Positions 28,328-36,378 of a DNA stretch of 41,980 bases are shown here, piece by piece. The DNA comes from Clostridiales bacterium. Its GTDB lineage: Bacteria; Bacillota; Clostridia; Oscillospirales; Acutalibacteraceae. The notes below the pieces were generated by a model, which did not search any database, was not told the origin of the DNA, and saw only the letters and a program-made list of their open reading frames with translations. The stretch spans positions 1 through 41,980 of the forward strand of contig JAHZDE010000016.1 of assembly GCA_019422525.1 (NCBI GenBank), read 5' to 3'. The first letter of the stretch is position 1. Every line of letters starts with the position of its first letter. The translations under genes and the position numbers were made by a program.

Positions 28328-29947
28328 TTACAAAAAACCAAAAAGCTCTTGCGGTACACAAACGGCGTTGTTGGTGGCCCATCCATCAAACGTTGGCGTC
28401 TCCAGATCTATGTTAGTCCAAATAGTACCAGTGAGCGGACTATATTTGGATGTTCGCTCTTTCCCAGGACCAAACTCAATGCTGTCCTGATAAACTGTGA
28501 TGTTCCGAAAGTGTGGTGTGTTCCACGCATACATAAGCGTGTAGGTCTTTCCGTTTACCGGTATTATGCTGGATACTCTGCCGCCGCTGCCGCCGCCCGC
28601 AAACCATGTAGTGCCTTTTGTGCTTTCGTAAGTGATCAGGATAGCGGAGTAACCGGTAAGGTCAACAGATATCGTTTGTTCCTCTAAACTTTTGAGAGGC
28701 TCTTTTGTTGCTTCGTTTTGCCAGACGCGAATGGGTTCCAGATTTTTTATTCCGTGAAACTCCAGTCCTTTTTCGTTTATCGTGTAATTAAAGCTTCCGG
28801 GCCCGAACTGGATGCCGCCATCGTCCGTTTCGCCAATGTAGTCTGTGGCCACACGGCTTGCATCAACAGCGCGGTCGTTCGTGGTGCTCATGCGGTTGCG
28901 GTCTTTCACGGTAGTTCTTGCAAGCTTTTCGCTTGCCTTGCCTACATAGATCGAGGCGTACCGGTCGTGAACAACGTCATAATCGGTCTTTGTCACTCTG
29001 GCCAGCACATTCACGCCAAGGCGCAAATAACGCACCTCTACCGTATCGCCGCGCAGAATGACCTTGTTCTTCTGGTCTTTGTACTCTACGGTCTTTTCCA
29101 GCTGCACATAGCTTACGGTCAAGCTCGGCTCTATTTTCCCGATCTGGTTTTTAGACAAAAATTCAGTGGTAGCTTTCCGCATACTGGCATCAGAGGGTGC
29201 TTTCTGGAAGTAGCTGGTCAGGTCCAGCGGGTAGATCTTCTGGTATCCCTCGATATTAGACGCTTTTATGGGGTCCAGCGCGTAAAACTTACCCTTTTGT
29301 GCATTTGTCCAGTACGGATAGACGTGGGTGTATACGTTGTCGATGTTTTTTTCCTGCGTGACGTCCACCAGATTCAGACCGTATGCAATGACTGCGCCCC
29401 GGTTTACCTCTTCTTTCAGCCGCAGCGTGCACTTTAAGCCGTCAAACTCCCAGTAGCCAAGGTAGGTGTCTGCAATGCTGCTTCCGCCGTTGGAGAGCAT
29501 CGCAGCGCGCACAGTCACCGGTTTTGTGACCGAAAACTCTTTATCATTGTCGTAATCCGCAGAGATCTCAAACTTACAGTCTCCCACAATGTTTGCATTC
29601 AGCTTCTGTATGGTCTCCCTGAGAGATTTTGCGCTAAACGGCTTCACGATGCAGTTGCCGAGGTCATACGAGATATGGTGCGCAGACACCTGAAACCTGC
29701 CATTTATAGGGCGATTGATGCGATAAATGCGGAAAAGCTGCCGGGTTTCGTAGCTGGAAGGCCGTGCGCTGATGATACGCCGCTCCAAAAGCTTTTCCGC
29801 GTGAATGCCGGTCACCGGGTACTGTAAGGTCAGGTCATACGTTCCGTTTTCCTCGCAGCTAACAGTGCATTCCAGCGCATCCGAAAGCGTACCATATCCA
29901 AAATTGCCCACGGTAGTCACATTTTCATCATGTAAAACAGGTTTCAT
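28328..29947 (-). CDS. Phage tail spike/tail-associated protein (Tal-like)
   Basis: 539 residues from ATG 29947. The N-terminal 330 residues follow the prophage tail-protein pattern (FGYGTLSDALECTVSCEENGTYDLTLQYP, YRINRPINGRFQVSAHHISYDL, then a long beta-rich region with KTDYDVVHDRYASIYVG). The rest is a beta domain (about 390-539) that could bind or degrade host surface glycans. It follows Dit and forms the tail tip. No cell-wall hydrolase motif was seen. Confidence 0.75.
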   Translation of the reverse strand: MKPVLHDENVTTVGNFGYGTLSDALECTVSCEENGTYDLTLQYPVTGIHAEKLLERRIISARPSSYETRQLFRIYRINRPINGRFQVSAHHISYDLGNCIVKPFSAKSLRETIQKLNANIVGDCKFEISADYDNDKEFSVTKPVTVRAAMLSNGGSSIADTYLGYWEFDGLKCTLRLKEEVNRGAVIAYGLNLVDVTQEKNIDNVYTHVYPYWTNAQKGKFYALDPIKASNIEGYQKIYPLDLTSYFQKAPSDASMRKATTEFLSKNQIGKIEPSLTVSYVQLEKTVEYKDQKNKVILRGDTVEVRYLRLGVNVLARVTKTDYDVVHDRYASIYVGKASEKLARTTVKDRNRMSTTNDRAVDASRVATDYIGETDDGGIQFGPGSFNYTINEKGLEFHGIKNLEPIRVWQNEATKEPLKSLEEQTISVDLTGYSAILITYESTKGTTWFAGGGSGGRVSSIIPVNGKTYTLMYAWNTPHFRNITVYQDSIEFGPGKERTSKYSPLTGTIWTNIDLETPTFDGWATNNAVCVPQELFGFL

Positions 29948-30657
29948 AACGTCCACCACCTTGGCATAATCTTCACGGTCTGGATACCGCCGCTCCACTG
30001 GATAAGGTTTTCGCCGGCAGCCAGTTCCGGCCAGATGCCGCCGGTCACCGGGTTTGCATTGGTGCCGTCCTCCAGCCATGCGTTCCATATTTCTGCATCG
30101 CAGCACACGGTTTTATCGGCGGGCGGCTTCATGCCGAATGCTTTTCCGTTCACCAGCAGTTCGCCCTCTTGTCCGTTTCCGGTCACCTCAAAATAGGGGA
30201 GTGACACCTGATCCAGTGGGTTCAGCAGCGCCTGACCGTTCGTCATCTCCTGCAGCTCCCGCCCGGACCACAAAAAATGCCGCGGATCACAGTCAAACTC
30301 CACCGTAAATCGGCCGTATTTGTCCAGAATATTGCTGGTATCGCCCATTTTCGCAATGGCAAGGTAAAAGTACTCCGGGTCGTATCCGTCCGATAGGGGA
30401 TAGGCACCCGGCGTACCGCATAGCCACGCCTTGATGCCGCGCAGCTGCTCCGGGGTAGGGTTTCTGCCGTGGAAATACAGCTGATACGACACCGTGATAT
30501 TTTCGTACTGCCCCTGATCCGCGTGCAGCTTGCCGTTTCGGCCTGCAACCTCGTACTCCTCATACTTGCGGTTCGGGGTCGGGATGCTGGGTTTGTGTTC
30601 GATATGGCAGCAGTACTCGGTGCTGCTGTGCCCGTTAAAATACAGGTACTTCTCCAC
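29944..30657 (-). CDS. Distal tail protein (Dit)
   Basis: 237 residues with the Sipho_tail pattern: N-terminal beta barrel (YLYFNGHSSTEYCCHIEHKP, RNGKLHADQGQYENITVSYQLYF) and a C-terminal galectin-like region (ALLNPLDQVSLPYFEVTGNG, ending MPRWWTL). Dit forms the hexameric hub between tail tube and tail tip proteins. Its end and start overlap the neighbours by 4 and 23 bases, typical of tail operons. Confidence 0.85.
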   Translation of the reverse strand: MEKYLYFNGHSSTEYCCHIEHKPSIPTPNRKYEEYEVAGRNGKLHADQGQYENITVSYQLYFHGRNPTPEQLRGIKAWLCGTPGAYPLSDGYDPEYFYLAIAKMGDTSNILDKYGRFTVEFDCDPRHFLWSGRELQEMTNGQALLNPLDQVSLPYFEVTGNGQEGELLVNGKAFGMKPPADKTVCCDAEIWNAWLEDGTNANPVTGGIWPELAAGENLIQWSGGIQTVKIMPRWWTL

Positions 30658-33565
30658 TGGCTGCAGCCTCCTCGTTGATCATCTGTGTAAGTCGTGTAAT
30701 GGTGTACTGGGCAAAGCGTTCCTCGTCCATGTCCGCAGACGGATACACGTTGAAGGTAATACCGCCCATGCGCACCGTGCGGGAGTTGGTAGCTACCTGC
30801 GCAAAGCCGTTTGCGCTGCCCACATCATACTGCAATTGCATTTTCAGCTTTCCGCCAAGGTCTGCGGCAGCCTCCTGCAGCAGGTAAGCGTTGTCGCGGA
30901 TGCCATCCGCCATGCCTTGGATCATATCAGGCATCCACTTCTCGTATTCCCGCAAAGGCCCTTCGTCCGGCCGCGAAAAATGCAAAAATCCTTTTATAAT
31001 GCCGCCGATCCACGAGACTGCCTTTGTGATAATACCGCCACCGCCCAGAATGCCCTTTGCAAGGCCGGTTACAAGGTCAGCGCCCCAGCTTCCGGCTTCG
31101 GTGCTGATGGACGTGCCGAGCAATTTTCCCGCGATGCCAAATATTCCACCGGCAAGCGCTCCCGCCCAGTTTCCGGTCAGTTGAAAGCCCTGTGCAGCAC
31201 CGGTCAGGCCACTGATAAGCGTTCCCGGAACGTCGATATTCTCCCAAAAGCTATCGCTTGCACGGTAGCCCTGCGCAAGATCGCTGAACCATTGCCCCAG
31301 AGGGCTTTTTGTCAGGTTGCTTGCAACCTTTTCCAGCCCGCCCAGCTTAGAATCCAGATCCAGCACAAACTTAGAGAAGCCGCCCAGAGCGCCCTCTGTG
31401 TATTTGATGCTGGTGTTCAGGTCGGTAACCTTTTCGTTGACATCCGTTACAATGCCGTTGGTGTAAGTGGTGGTGCGCTCTACGGTCTGTTCCTGACCTT
31501 CCACGATGCGCTTATAGCAGTCTGTAACTACCTTTGTGGCAGATACAACAGTATCTTCCAGCTCGCCGGTCTCAGCGTTAAGCACTTTCTTGGTTTCGGT
31601 AGAGGTCTGGGCAGTCCGGCTGACGTAGCCAATAGCTTCGTCTATCTCTGCCTGCGCCGCCGTCAGGGTCTCCGCACGGGTATGGACGGACTTTTTAGCA
31701 ACCTCATCTGCAATGGAGCTTGTCACCTTTTCAGAGGTCACAATGCCGTCGGTCAGGGTCTGCACCCGCTTGAACTGCGTTTCAACGCCGTTCACCATTT
31801 CCGTCCAGCTGTCCGTGATGGTCTGGACAGTTTCGGTTGTGGTGCCCTTCAGCTTCTTGGTCGTGCCATCATAAACGTTGTAAGTATTGTCAGCCGTTTC
31901 CACTGTGCGGCTGATCGCGCCCACAATGTTTTCTGTGCCCTGCAACAGCTGCTTGGAGGTGTTGGTAACGGATTTCGCCAGCTTTTTGGTGTCCTGAGCG
32001 GTTTTTGTGGGAGTCCTTCTGCTGCCAGAGCCGCTGCTGCCGCCGTTTCTACCACTGCTGCCGGAACCGTTGTAAGTAGGGACAATATAATTCGATGCGG
32101 CTTGTGCCTGTGCTTGCCGAACGCGCTCTGCATGTTTTCTTCCGCGTTCTTCTCTCGCTTTTCGCCGAGCCTCTTCAGTCTGCTTTGATTTTTTCTCCTG
32201 GTCTTTTTGGTAATCCTCGTAGCTGTTGTATCCGGCGTAAGCATCTTTGCTAAGGCCTTTGTTCAACGCATAACTGGCACGATCCAAAAAATTGATCGCG
32301 GCAGTTGTAGCATTCTCAAACCCGGTTTTAAGTTCTGAAACTATCGGAATGTTAGAGGCAATTGCATCTGCCAGACCAAACCATCCACCCGTGTCATACG
32401 CTTCTGACGCGGCAACAGTAAGGTCATTCATGTCCCCGATTACGACCTTTATCCCGTCCGTAAGGTCACCTGTCATAAGGCCGGCAAGCTGCGTGGCGTT
32501 ATCTTTTAGCGTGCTCCACTGGCCATTCAGCGTCTCGCTTTGGGTGCTCATGGAGTTAAAATAGCGGCCACCCTCGTCAGCCGCCGAAATAAGTGCATTA
32601 GACAGCAAGTCGTAAGTGACTGTCATTTTTTGCACTTCTTCGGCAGACTTTCCGGTGTAGTCCGCAAGAATGCCGTAAACATCTATGCCGGCGTAGGCAA
32701 ACTGCTTGATATCCGCGCTGGTCGCCTTGCCCGCATTTTGGATCTGCTGCAGGTTTTGCGCCATGCGGCTCAACTCTTCATTGCCGCCGCCGGTAGCAGA
32801 AACTGCATCACCCAATGCAAGAATGGTCCTGCGGGAACTTTCGGCATCTATGCCGGTAGAAATAAGCAATTCGTTTGCTTTTACCAGACCGGCAGTATCA
32901 AACGGTGTTTTGGCAGCGTCCTGCTTGATCTCATCCAAAAGAGCAACGGCTTCTGCTTCGCTGCCCAGCATATTGGTCAGTGCTGTCTGATACTGTTCCA
33001 GCTGAGCATTGTATTGCACGCCAGTCGACACGACCTGCTTTCCGGCTGCAATTATCGTGCTTGAGACCTTGCTGAAGAGGTTGGCTGCAATGCTTCCCTT
33101 TGTGACTGCCGATTGCAGCCCGTCAAACATACCGCTTCCGGCATCTGTGTTTGTAAGGCCGTCCAAGCTTCCTTTTGCGTCATCTGCTTTAGACGCGAAC
33201 TCCCCAAGGCCGTTTTCGGCATCGCGCAGGCGGCTTTTTAAGGTTTCCAACTCCGCATTCGTCTTATAGACCGCAGTCCGGTAAGCCGATGCCTGTGTGC
33301 TTGCGCTGCCATATTTTTCAGTGGCCTGCAGTAGCATACTCTTCTGGGCATTCATAGCATCCGTCTGCGCAGCGATCTGTTTGCGCAGCACCGCCGCCAC
33401 CGAAGAAGCGCGCTGTTCTGCGGAGGTGTTCTCGTCCATAGACGCCGTGGTATACTTCAGCTCAGCGGCATACTCTTTCTGCCGGGCAATGATGTTTTGC
33501 ATCTGCTGCCGGTATTCTTTTTCGCCCTCAACGCTTATTTTGGGGCCAATGTCCGTTTTTGCCAT
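30635..33565 (-). CDS. Tape measure protein
   Basis: 976 residues, long helical with N-terminal coiled coils (ETLKSRLRDAENGLGEFASKADDAKGSLD), a conserved tape-measure domain at about 150-330 (QYQTALTNMLGSEAEAVALL, AYAGIDVYGILADYTGKSAEEV), a Lys/Arg-rich low-complexity patch at about 430-475, and a C-terminal Ala/Gly region with amphipathic helices (GNWAGALAGGIFGIAGKLLG) that may insert into membrane. It sets tail length and aids DNA injection. It follows the G/GT chaperone genes as in lambda. Confidence 0.95.
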   Translation of the reverse strand: MAKTDIGPKISVEGEKEYRQQMQNIIARQKEYAAELKYTTASMDENTSAEQRASSVAAVLRKQIAAQTDAMNAQKSMLLQATEKYGSASTQASAYRTAVYKTNAELETLKSRLRDAENGLGEFASKADDAKGSLDGLTNTDAGSGMFDGLQSAVTKGSIAANLFSKVSSTIIAAGKQVVSTGVQYNAQLEQYQTALTNMLGSEAEAVALLDEIKQDAAKTPFDTAGLVKANELLISTGIDAESSRRTILALGDAVSATGGGNEELSRMAQNLQQIQNAGKATSADIKQFAYAGIDVYGILADYTGKSAEEVQKMTVTYDLLSNALISAADEGGRYFNSMSTQSETLNGQWSTLKDNATQLAGLMTGDLTDGIKVVIGDMNDLTVAASEAYDTGGWFGLADAIASNIPIVSELKTGFENATTAAINFLDRASYALNKGLSKDAYAGYNSYEDYQKDQEKKSKQTEEARRKAREERGRKHAERVRQAQAQAASNYIVPTYNGSGSSGRNGGSSGSGSRRTPTKTAQDTKKLAKSVTNTSKQLLQGTENIVGAISRTVETADNTYNVYDGTTKKLKGTTTETVQTITDSWTEMVNGVETQFKRVQTLTDGIVTSEKVTSSIADEVAKKSVHTRAETLTAAQAEIDEAIGYVSRTAQTSTETKKVLNAETGELEDTVVSATKVVTDCYKRIVEGQEQTVERTTTYTNGIVTDVNEKVTDLNTSIKYTEGALGGFSKFVLDLDSKLGGLEKVASNLTKSPLGQWFSDLAQGYRASDSFWENIDVPGTLISGLTGAAQGFQLTGNWAGALAGGIFGIAGKLLGTSISTEAGSWGADLVTGLAKGILGGGGIITKAVSWIGGIIKGFLHFSRPDEGPLREYEKWMPDMIQGMADGIRDNAYLLQEAAADLGGKLKMQLQYDVGSANGFAQVATNSRTVRMGGITFNVYPSADMDEERFAQYTITRLTQMINEEAAASGEVPVF

Positions 33566-33579
33566 GCGTTCTCACCTCC

Positions 33580-33759
33580 TTACCGTATTTTTTCCAGATC
33601 GTCCACGGTGGCGTAGAGCTTCTGGTTTGCGCCGTTTTCTATCTGCATACACGCCATATAATCCAGCATACGGCCCACCGGGCACGAATGCACCTGATGC
33701 TCGTTCATGCCCAGTTTGCGGCCGTAAAACAGAAACCACGTTCTGTTAAGCTGTATCAC
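33580..33759 (-). CDS. Tail assembly chaperone T region
   Basis: 59 residues from GTG 33759, overlapping the ATGTGA end of the G gene. It reads WFLFYGRKLGMNEHQVHSCPVGRMLDYMACMQI, a pattern of the T part of G/GT chaperones. The frame is -1 relative to G, and a slippery heptamer lies 15-21 bases before the G stop, so the main product is expected to be a G-T fusion made by frameshifting rather than a free protein. Confidence 0.65.
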   Translation of the reverse strand: MIQLNRTWFLFYGRKLGMNEHQVHSCPVGRMLDYMACMQIENGANQKLYATVDDLEKIR

Positions 33760-34193
33760 ATGGCGCTTTCCGCGTTTTTTGCGCTGTTGTCCGGTTCAGC
33801 CTCTACCTCGCGGCCGGAGCCGCGCGCAATTGCGGTAACGCAGTCGTTCCACAGTGCGCGACACTCTGCCCACGTCATGCTCTTTTCAAGCTCCGCAGCA
33901 ACAGGGAAGTCCGGCAGGCTTTGCGCCATGTCCTGAAACTCCTTGTCGTTGGATTCTGCCGCCATCTCCCGCACATAGTCCCGGCCTGCATCCGCAAGCA
34001 CGGGCGCAATGGTCAGTGCCGCCTTTGCAAGGTCGGCAACTCGGCCGGTTTTTGTGGCTTCCTTGGCAACGCCAAAAATATTGTCCACAGAGCCGTAGGT
34101 GCCCTCCAGCACAGAAAGTGCCTTGATGGTCATGCACATGGGGTACTCATCATCCTTGACGTGCGCGAATACGATGTACTTGTCCTCGATCAT
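33756..34193 (-). CDS. Tail assembly chaperone G
   Basis: 145 residues, helical, with DEYPMCMTIKALSVLEGTYGSVDNIFGV near the N terminus and an acidic tail ending EPDNSAKNAESAM. It lies between the major tail protein and the tape measure, the usual place for lambda-G-like chaperones. The codons GCA AAA AAC near the end (33782-33774) hold a canonical -1 slippery heptamer, so a G-T fusion is expected. The start overlaps the major tail protein stop by four bases. Confidence 0.8.
   Translation of the reverse strand: MIEDKYIVFAHVKDDEYPMCMTIKALSVLEGTYGSVDNIFGVAKEATKTGRVADLAKAALTIAPVLADAGRDYVREMAAESNDKEFQDMAQSLPDFPVAAELEKSMTWAECRALWNDCVTAIARGSGREVEAEPDNSAKNAESAM
33774..33780 (-). other. Programmed -1 frameshift site A AAA AAC
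   Basis: On the minus strand the heptamer AAAAAAC sits in the correct register of the G frame (GCA AAA AAC). A -1 slip leads into CGC GGA AAG CGC CAT GTG ATA, the T frame, without a stop. This is the expected route to the G-T fusion. Confidence 0.75.
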
Positions 34194-34792
34194 GCTGCAC
34201 CTCCCAGTGCCTTCTTGATAAACGCAACCGCTGCTGCCTCGGTGTCAAACTCCTTCTTGGGGATGATCTTCCACCGGTTCATGGCGCTGTCATCGCGCAT
34301 GATGCTGAAGTCCAGATCCTGGGTCTGCCAGTCGATCTGCTCGCCCTGCGTCTCGGCATCGTCTTTGGGCACCTTGAAGCGGATCTTGCACAGGATGATT
34401 GCCTTCCACATGCTCTTGCCGTCCTTCTGCACCTTTTTGACTGCGCCCAGCCCCAGATAAGGCGGTTCCATAGATGCACCGTACTCGTAGGTCTCCACTG
34501 CGGTGCCCTCGTCCGGCGTTACGGAGTTGCCGGCTTTCAGGCCCATGATAAAAGCCTCTTCCTCTGCGGTCAGGCCGTCCACGGTGCAGGTGCCGCTGCC
34601 ATCGGTGAAGGCAGAGCCAGTCTCGGTTTCTGCCAGCCGGTCATCGGCGTAAAACTTGTTGTCATCACTGGTGGAAATATCGGTGCTCATGCTCACCGAG
34701 CGCCCCAGCTTGCGCACGCCGCTGTAAGAAACGGTGCCGCCATCGGAAGCATAAGTGGCAATATGCACATTGGAAAAACCAGTAGTTACCAT
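34190..34792 (-). CDS. Major tail protein
   Basis: 200 residues from ATG 34792 with AAAGGAG. Beta-rich, following the phi13-type major tail protein pattern (SNVHIATYASDGGTVSYSGVRKLGRSVSMSTDIS, then AFIMGLKAGNSVTP, YLGLGAVKKVQKDGKSMWKAIIL). It forms the tail tube. A terminator precedes it (34818-34844), so it may have its own or processed message, in line with high demand. Confidence 0.85.
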   Translation of the reverse strand: MVTTGFSNVHIATYASDGGTVSYSGVRKLGRSVSMSTDISTSDDNKFYADDRLAETETGSAFTDGSGTCTVDGLTAEEEAFIMGLKAGNSVTPDEGTAVETYEYGASMEPPYLGLGAVKKVQKDGKSMWKAIILCKIRFKVPKDDAETQGEQIDWQTQDLDFSIMRDDSAMNRWKIIPKKEFDTEAAAVAFIKKALGGAA

Positions 34793-34817
34793 GTGTTTTC
34801 TCCTTTCATACAAAAAA

Positions 34818-34844
34818 GCAGGGTGTCCACTGTGGACACCCTGC
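34818..34844 (-). terminator. Intra-operon terminator with the shared 19-base palindrome
   Basis: GCAGGGTGTCCAC and GTGGACACCCTGC form a perfect 13-base stem with one central base, followed by TTTTTT on the minus strand. It sits between the gp10-like gene and the major tail protein gene. It must be read through or the tail genes must have a separate promoter. Confidence 0.85.
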
Positions 34845-34849
34845 GCAGG

Positions 34850-35359
34850 TTATTTGTCGATCGTTTCTTTTATCTTTTTTTCAACAGCCTGCCCCATGGC
34901 GGCCTCCGTTTCTTTTCGTCCTTTTCGGACGGAAGGAGCAACAAACGGAGTTGCCACCCAAACGCTTGTGCCGCCTTCTACGCAGCGGGCAATCAGCGCA
35001 TTCGGCTGTCCTTTCGGATGCCCTTTGGTCTGGATGCTGTTGTATCCGTTGAAGCCAAGCTTTGTATTCCACGCATAATTTTCATGGCTGAATTTTGCAA
35101 TGCCGAACCCTTTTTTCAGGTCATCAGCCTGCTGCTGGCTTAATCCGTTCATGGGCGGTCCATTGGGGTGGGCATAATACTGCTCCTGCCCAGATGGCAG
35201 GCTGTGAATCGGAATCGTGTCAACGGCAGCTTTGATTTTGTCACCCATGACTTTTGCACCGGCATAAACGCCGGCTTTGCATACATCATCGGTGCTTTGG
35301 TTCAGCTTCTGAAGTTCTTTCATGTAAGCATCCAGCCCTTTTGCTTCGATCCTAGCCAC
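34850..35359 (-). CDS. HK97 gp10-like neck/tail-completion protein (GTG start)
   Basis: 169 residues from GTG 35359, with GGGAGG upstream and overlapping the TAG stop of the previous gene. It starts VARIEAKGLDAYMKELQKL, the typical gp10 family opening, followed by a mixed region and a basic segment (FVAPSVRKGRKETEAAMGQAVEKKIKETIDK). Gp10-type proteins act at the head-tail joint or tail completion. Confidence 0.75.
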   Translation of the reverse strand: MARIEAKGLDAYMKELQKLNQSTDDVCKAGVYAGAKVMGDKIKAAVDTIPIHSLPSGQEQYYAHPNGPPMNGLSQQQADDLKKGFGIAKFSHENYAWNTKLGFNGYNSIQTKGHPKGQPNALIARCVEGGTSVWVATPFVAPSVRKGRKETEAAMGQAVEKKIKETIDK

Positions 35360-35678
35360 AGCCGAACACCTCCCACCGCCAACGGTAATGCCAGATTTTT
35401 GTATCAGCTTCATACATAGGCTGAAGCCTCTCCCATGCGATATGCTCGGAAGCGTCAAACGCTTTTTCCAGCGCTTCGCACCACGGGTCGAACTCCATCG
35501 AGGTAAACAAGTCTGTCGTGCCGATCATGGCACGTTCGATGTGCTTACCGTCCGCAATAAGGTCGTCCGGCGCTTCTTCCTGCCAGACAAAATACCGTTT
35601 GGATTTCATCCGCCCGCCGTGGCTCACACGGTCTGTAACAGCTGTGTGGGCATCAATGATGCACTCATACCATGTCAT
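35352..35678 (-). CDS. Head-tail/tail completion protein
   Basis: 108 residues from ATG 35678 (GGAGGG upstream). It has a small alpha/beta domain with MTWYECIIDAHTAVTDRV and a Trp-rich C terminus (IWHYRWRWEVFGCG). Place between the head closure-like and gp10-like genes suggests a tail terminator or completion protein. It ends with TAG, showing that TAG is a normal stop here. Confidence 0.6.
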   Translation of the reverse strand: MTWYECIIDAHTAVTDRVSHGGRMKSKRYFVWQEEAPDDLIADGKHIERAMIGTTDLFTSMEFDPWCEALEKAFDASEHIAWERLQPMYEADTKIWHYRWRWEVFGCG

Positions 35679-36081
35679 CCTCGGTGCCCTCCTGTAAGCT
35701 GTTGTCAAAATCATGCTCCACGGCACGCAACGCCAGATCCAGCGCAGGCGGCCAGCTTCGGACGGCCTGTACCGTGTCGATGCGGTAGTGCCTGCCGTCC
35801 TCGGTCTGGGCTTCGTCCTGGCTGGAAATGGAGATGCTCTGCGGTGCCGGCACGCGGATTACCCGGACGACCTCCGCTTGATTCTGGCGGCTCAGGTACA
35901 GCCGGTTGATGCCAAGGCGCTGCTCTTCGTACCGCAGGGTGCACTTTGCCGTGCACTCCACAACAGGGGAGTGCCCGACCGGTGCGGCGTCCCGCGTGGA
36001 AAATATCTGCACGACCCCGCTGTTGAAGGTCTGGCTGACCTCCGTGTCAGGGCGGGTCGGGCTTTTGCGCGTTCTCTGCAA
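35665..36081 (-). CDS. Head closure-like protein (TTG start)
   Basis: 138 residues from TTG 36081; GAAAGG lies nine bases upstream and no ATG is available. Beta-rich: IFSTRDAAPVGHSPVVECTAKCTLRYEEQR, AEVVRVIRVPAPQSISISSQDE, then the C-terminal IDTVQAVRSWPPALDLALRAVEHD. Order after the connector gene fits a head-tail joining or stopper protein. It overlaps both neighbours by 14-35 bases. Confidence 0.55.
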   Translation of the reverse strand: MQRTRKSPTRPDTEVSQTFNSGVVQIFSTRDAAPVGHSPVVECTAKCTLRYEEQRLGINRLYLSRQNQAEVVRVIRVPAPQSISISSQDEAQTEDGRHYRIDTVQAVRSWPPALDLALRAVEHDFDNSLQEGTEDDMV

Positions 36082-36376
36082 AGTCAGTCACCAGCCTTTC
36101 GTTTCTTGCCGCAAGCAGCAGGTGCAGATAATTGTGCTCAAAAATATCCGCTGCGCCGTCGCGGGTGTAGCGCACATAGTCCATCAGCAGCGCACGGGCA
36201 AGCCCGGGCTGCGTGTAGTCCTGCGCCGTGCCAATCTTGCTGTCCAGATAGAGCATACCGGTCACGATGATGTCCCAGATTTTTTTATCCAAAGCATCAT
36301 CCGACCATGTGATATCAAGATAGTTTTTGATATCCGGCAGCAGCGTTCCCCGCTGCTCGTCCCATTTGCTGGTCAT
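36047..36376 (-). CDS. Head-tail connector (gp6-like)
   Basis: 109 residues, all helical: LPDIKNYLDITWSDDALDKKIWDIIVTGMLYLD, then ARALLMDYVRYTRDGAADIFEHNYLHLLLAARNERL. This fits the gp6/gp15-like DNA-packaging connector family next to the capsid gene. It lies three bases beyond the capsid stop. It joins portal to neck. Confidence 0.8.
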   Translation of the reverse strand: MTSKWDEQRGTLLPDIKNYLDITWSDDALDKKIWDIIVTGMLYLDSKIGTAQDYTQPGLARALLMDYVRYTRDGAADIFEHNYLHLLLAARNERLVTDFAENAQKPDPP

Positions 36377-36378
36377 GA

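Noticed and set aside
30530..32188. 552-codon open frame on the plus strand
   Set aside because: Antisense to the tape measure gene; no ribosome-binding site, composition like a shadow frame.
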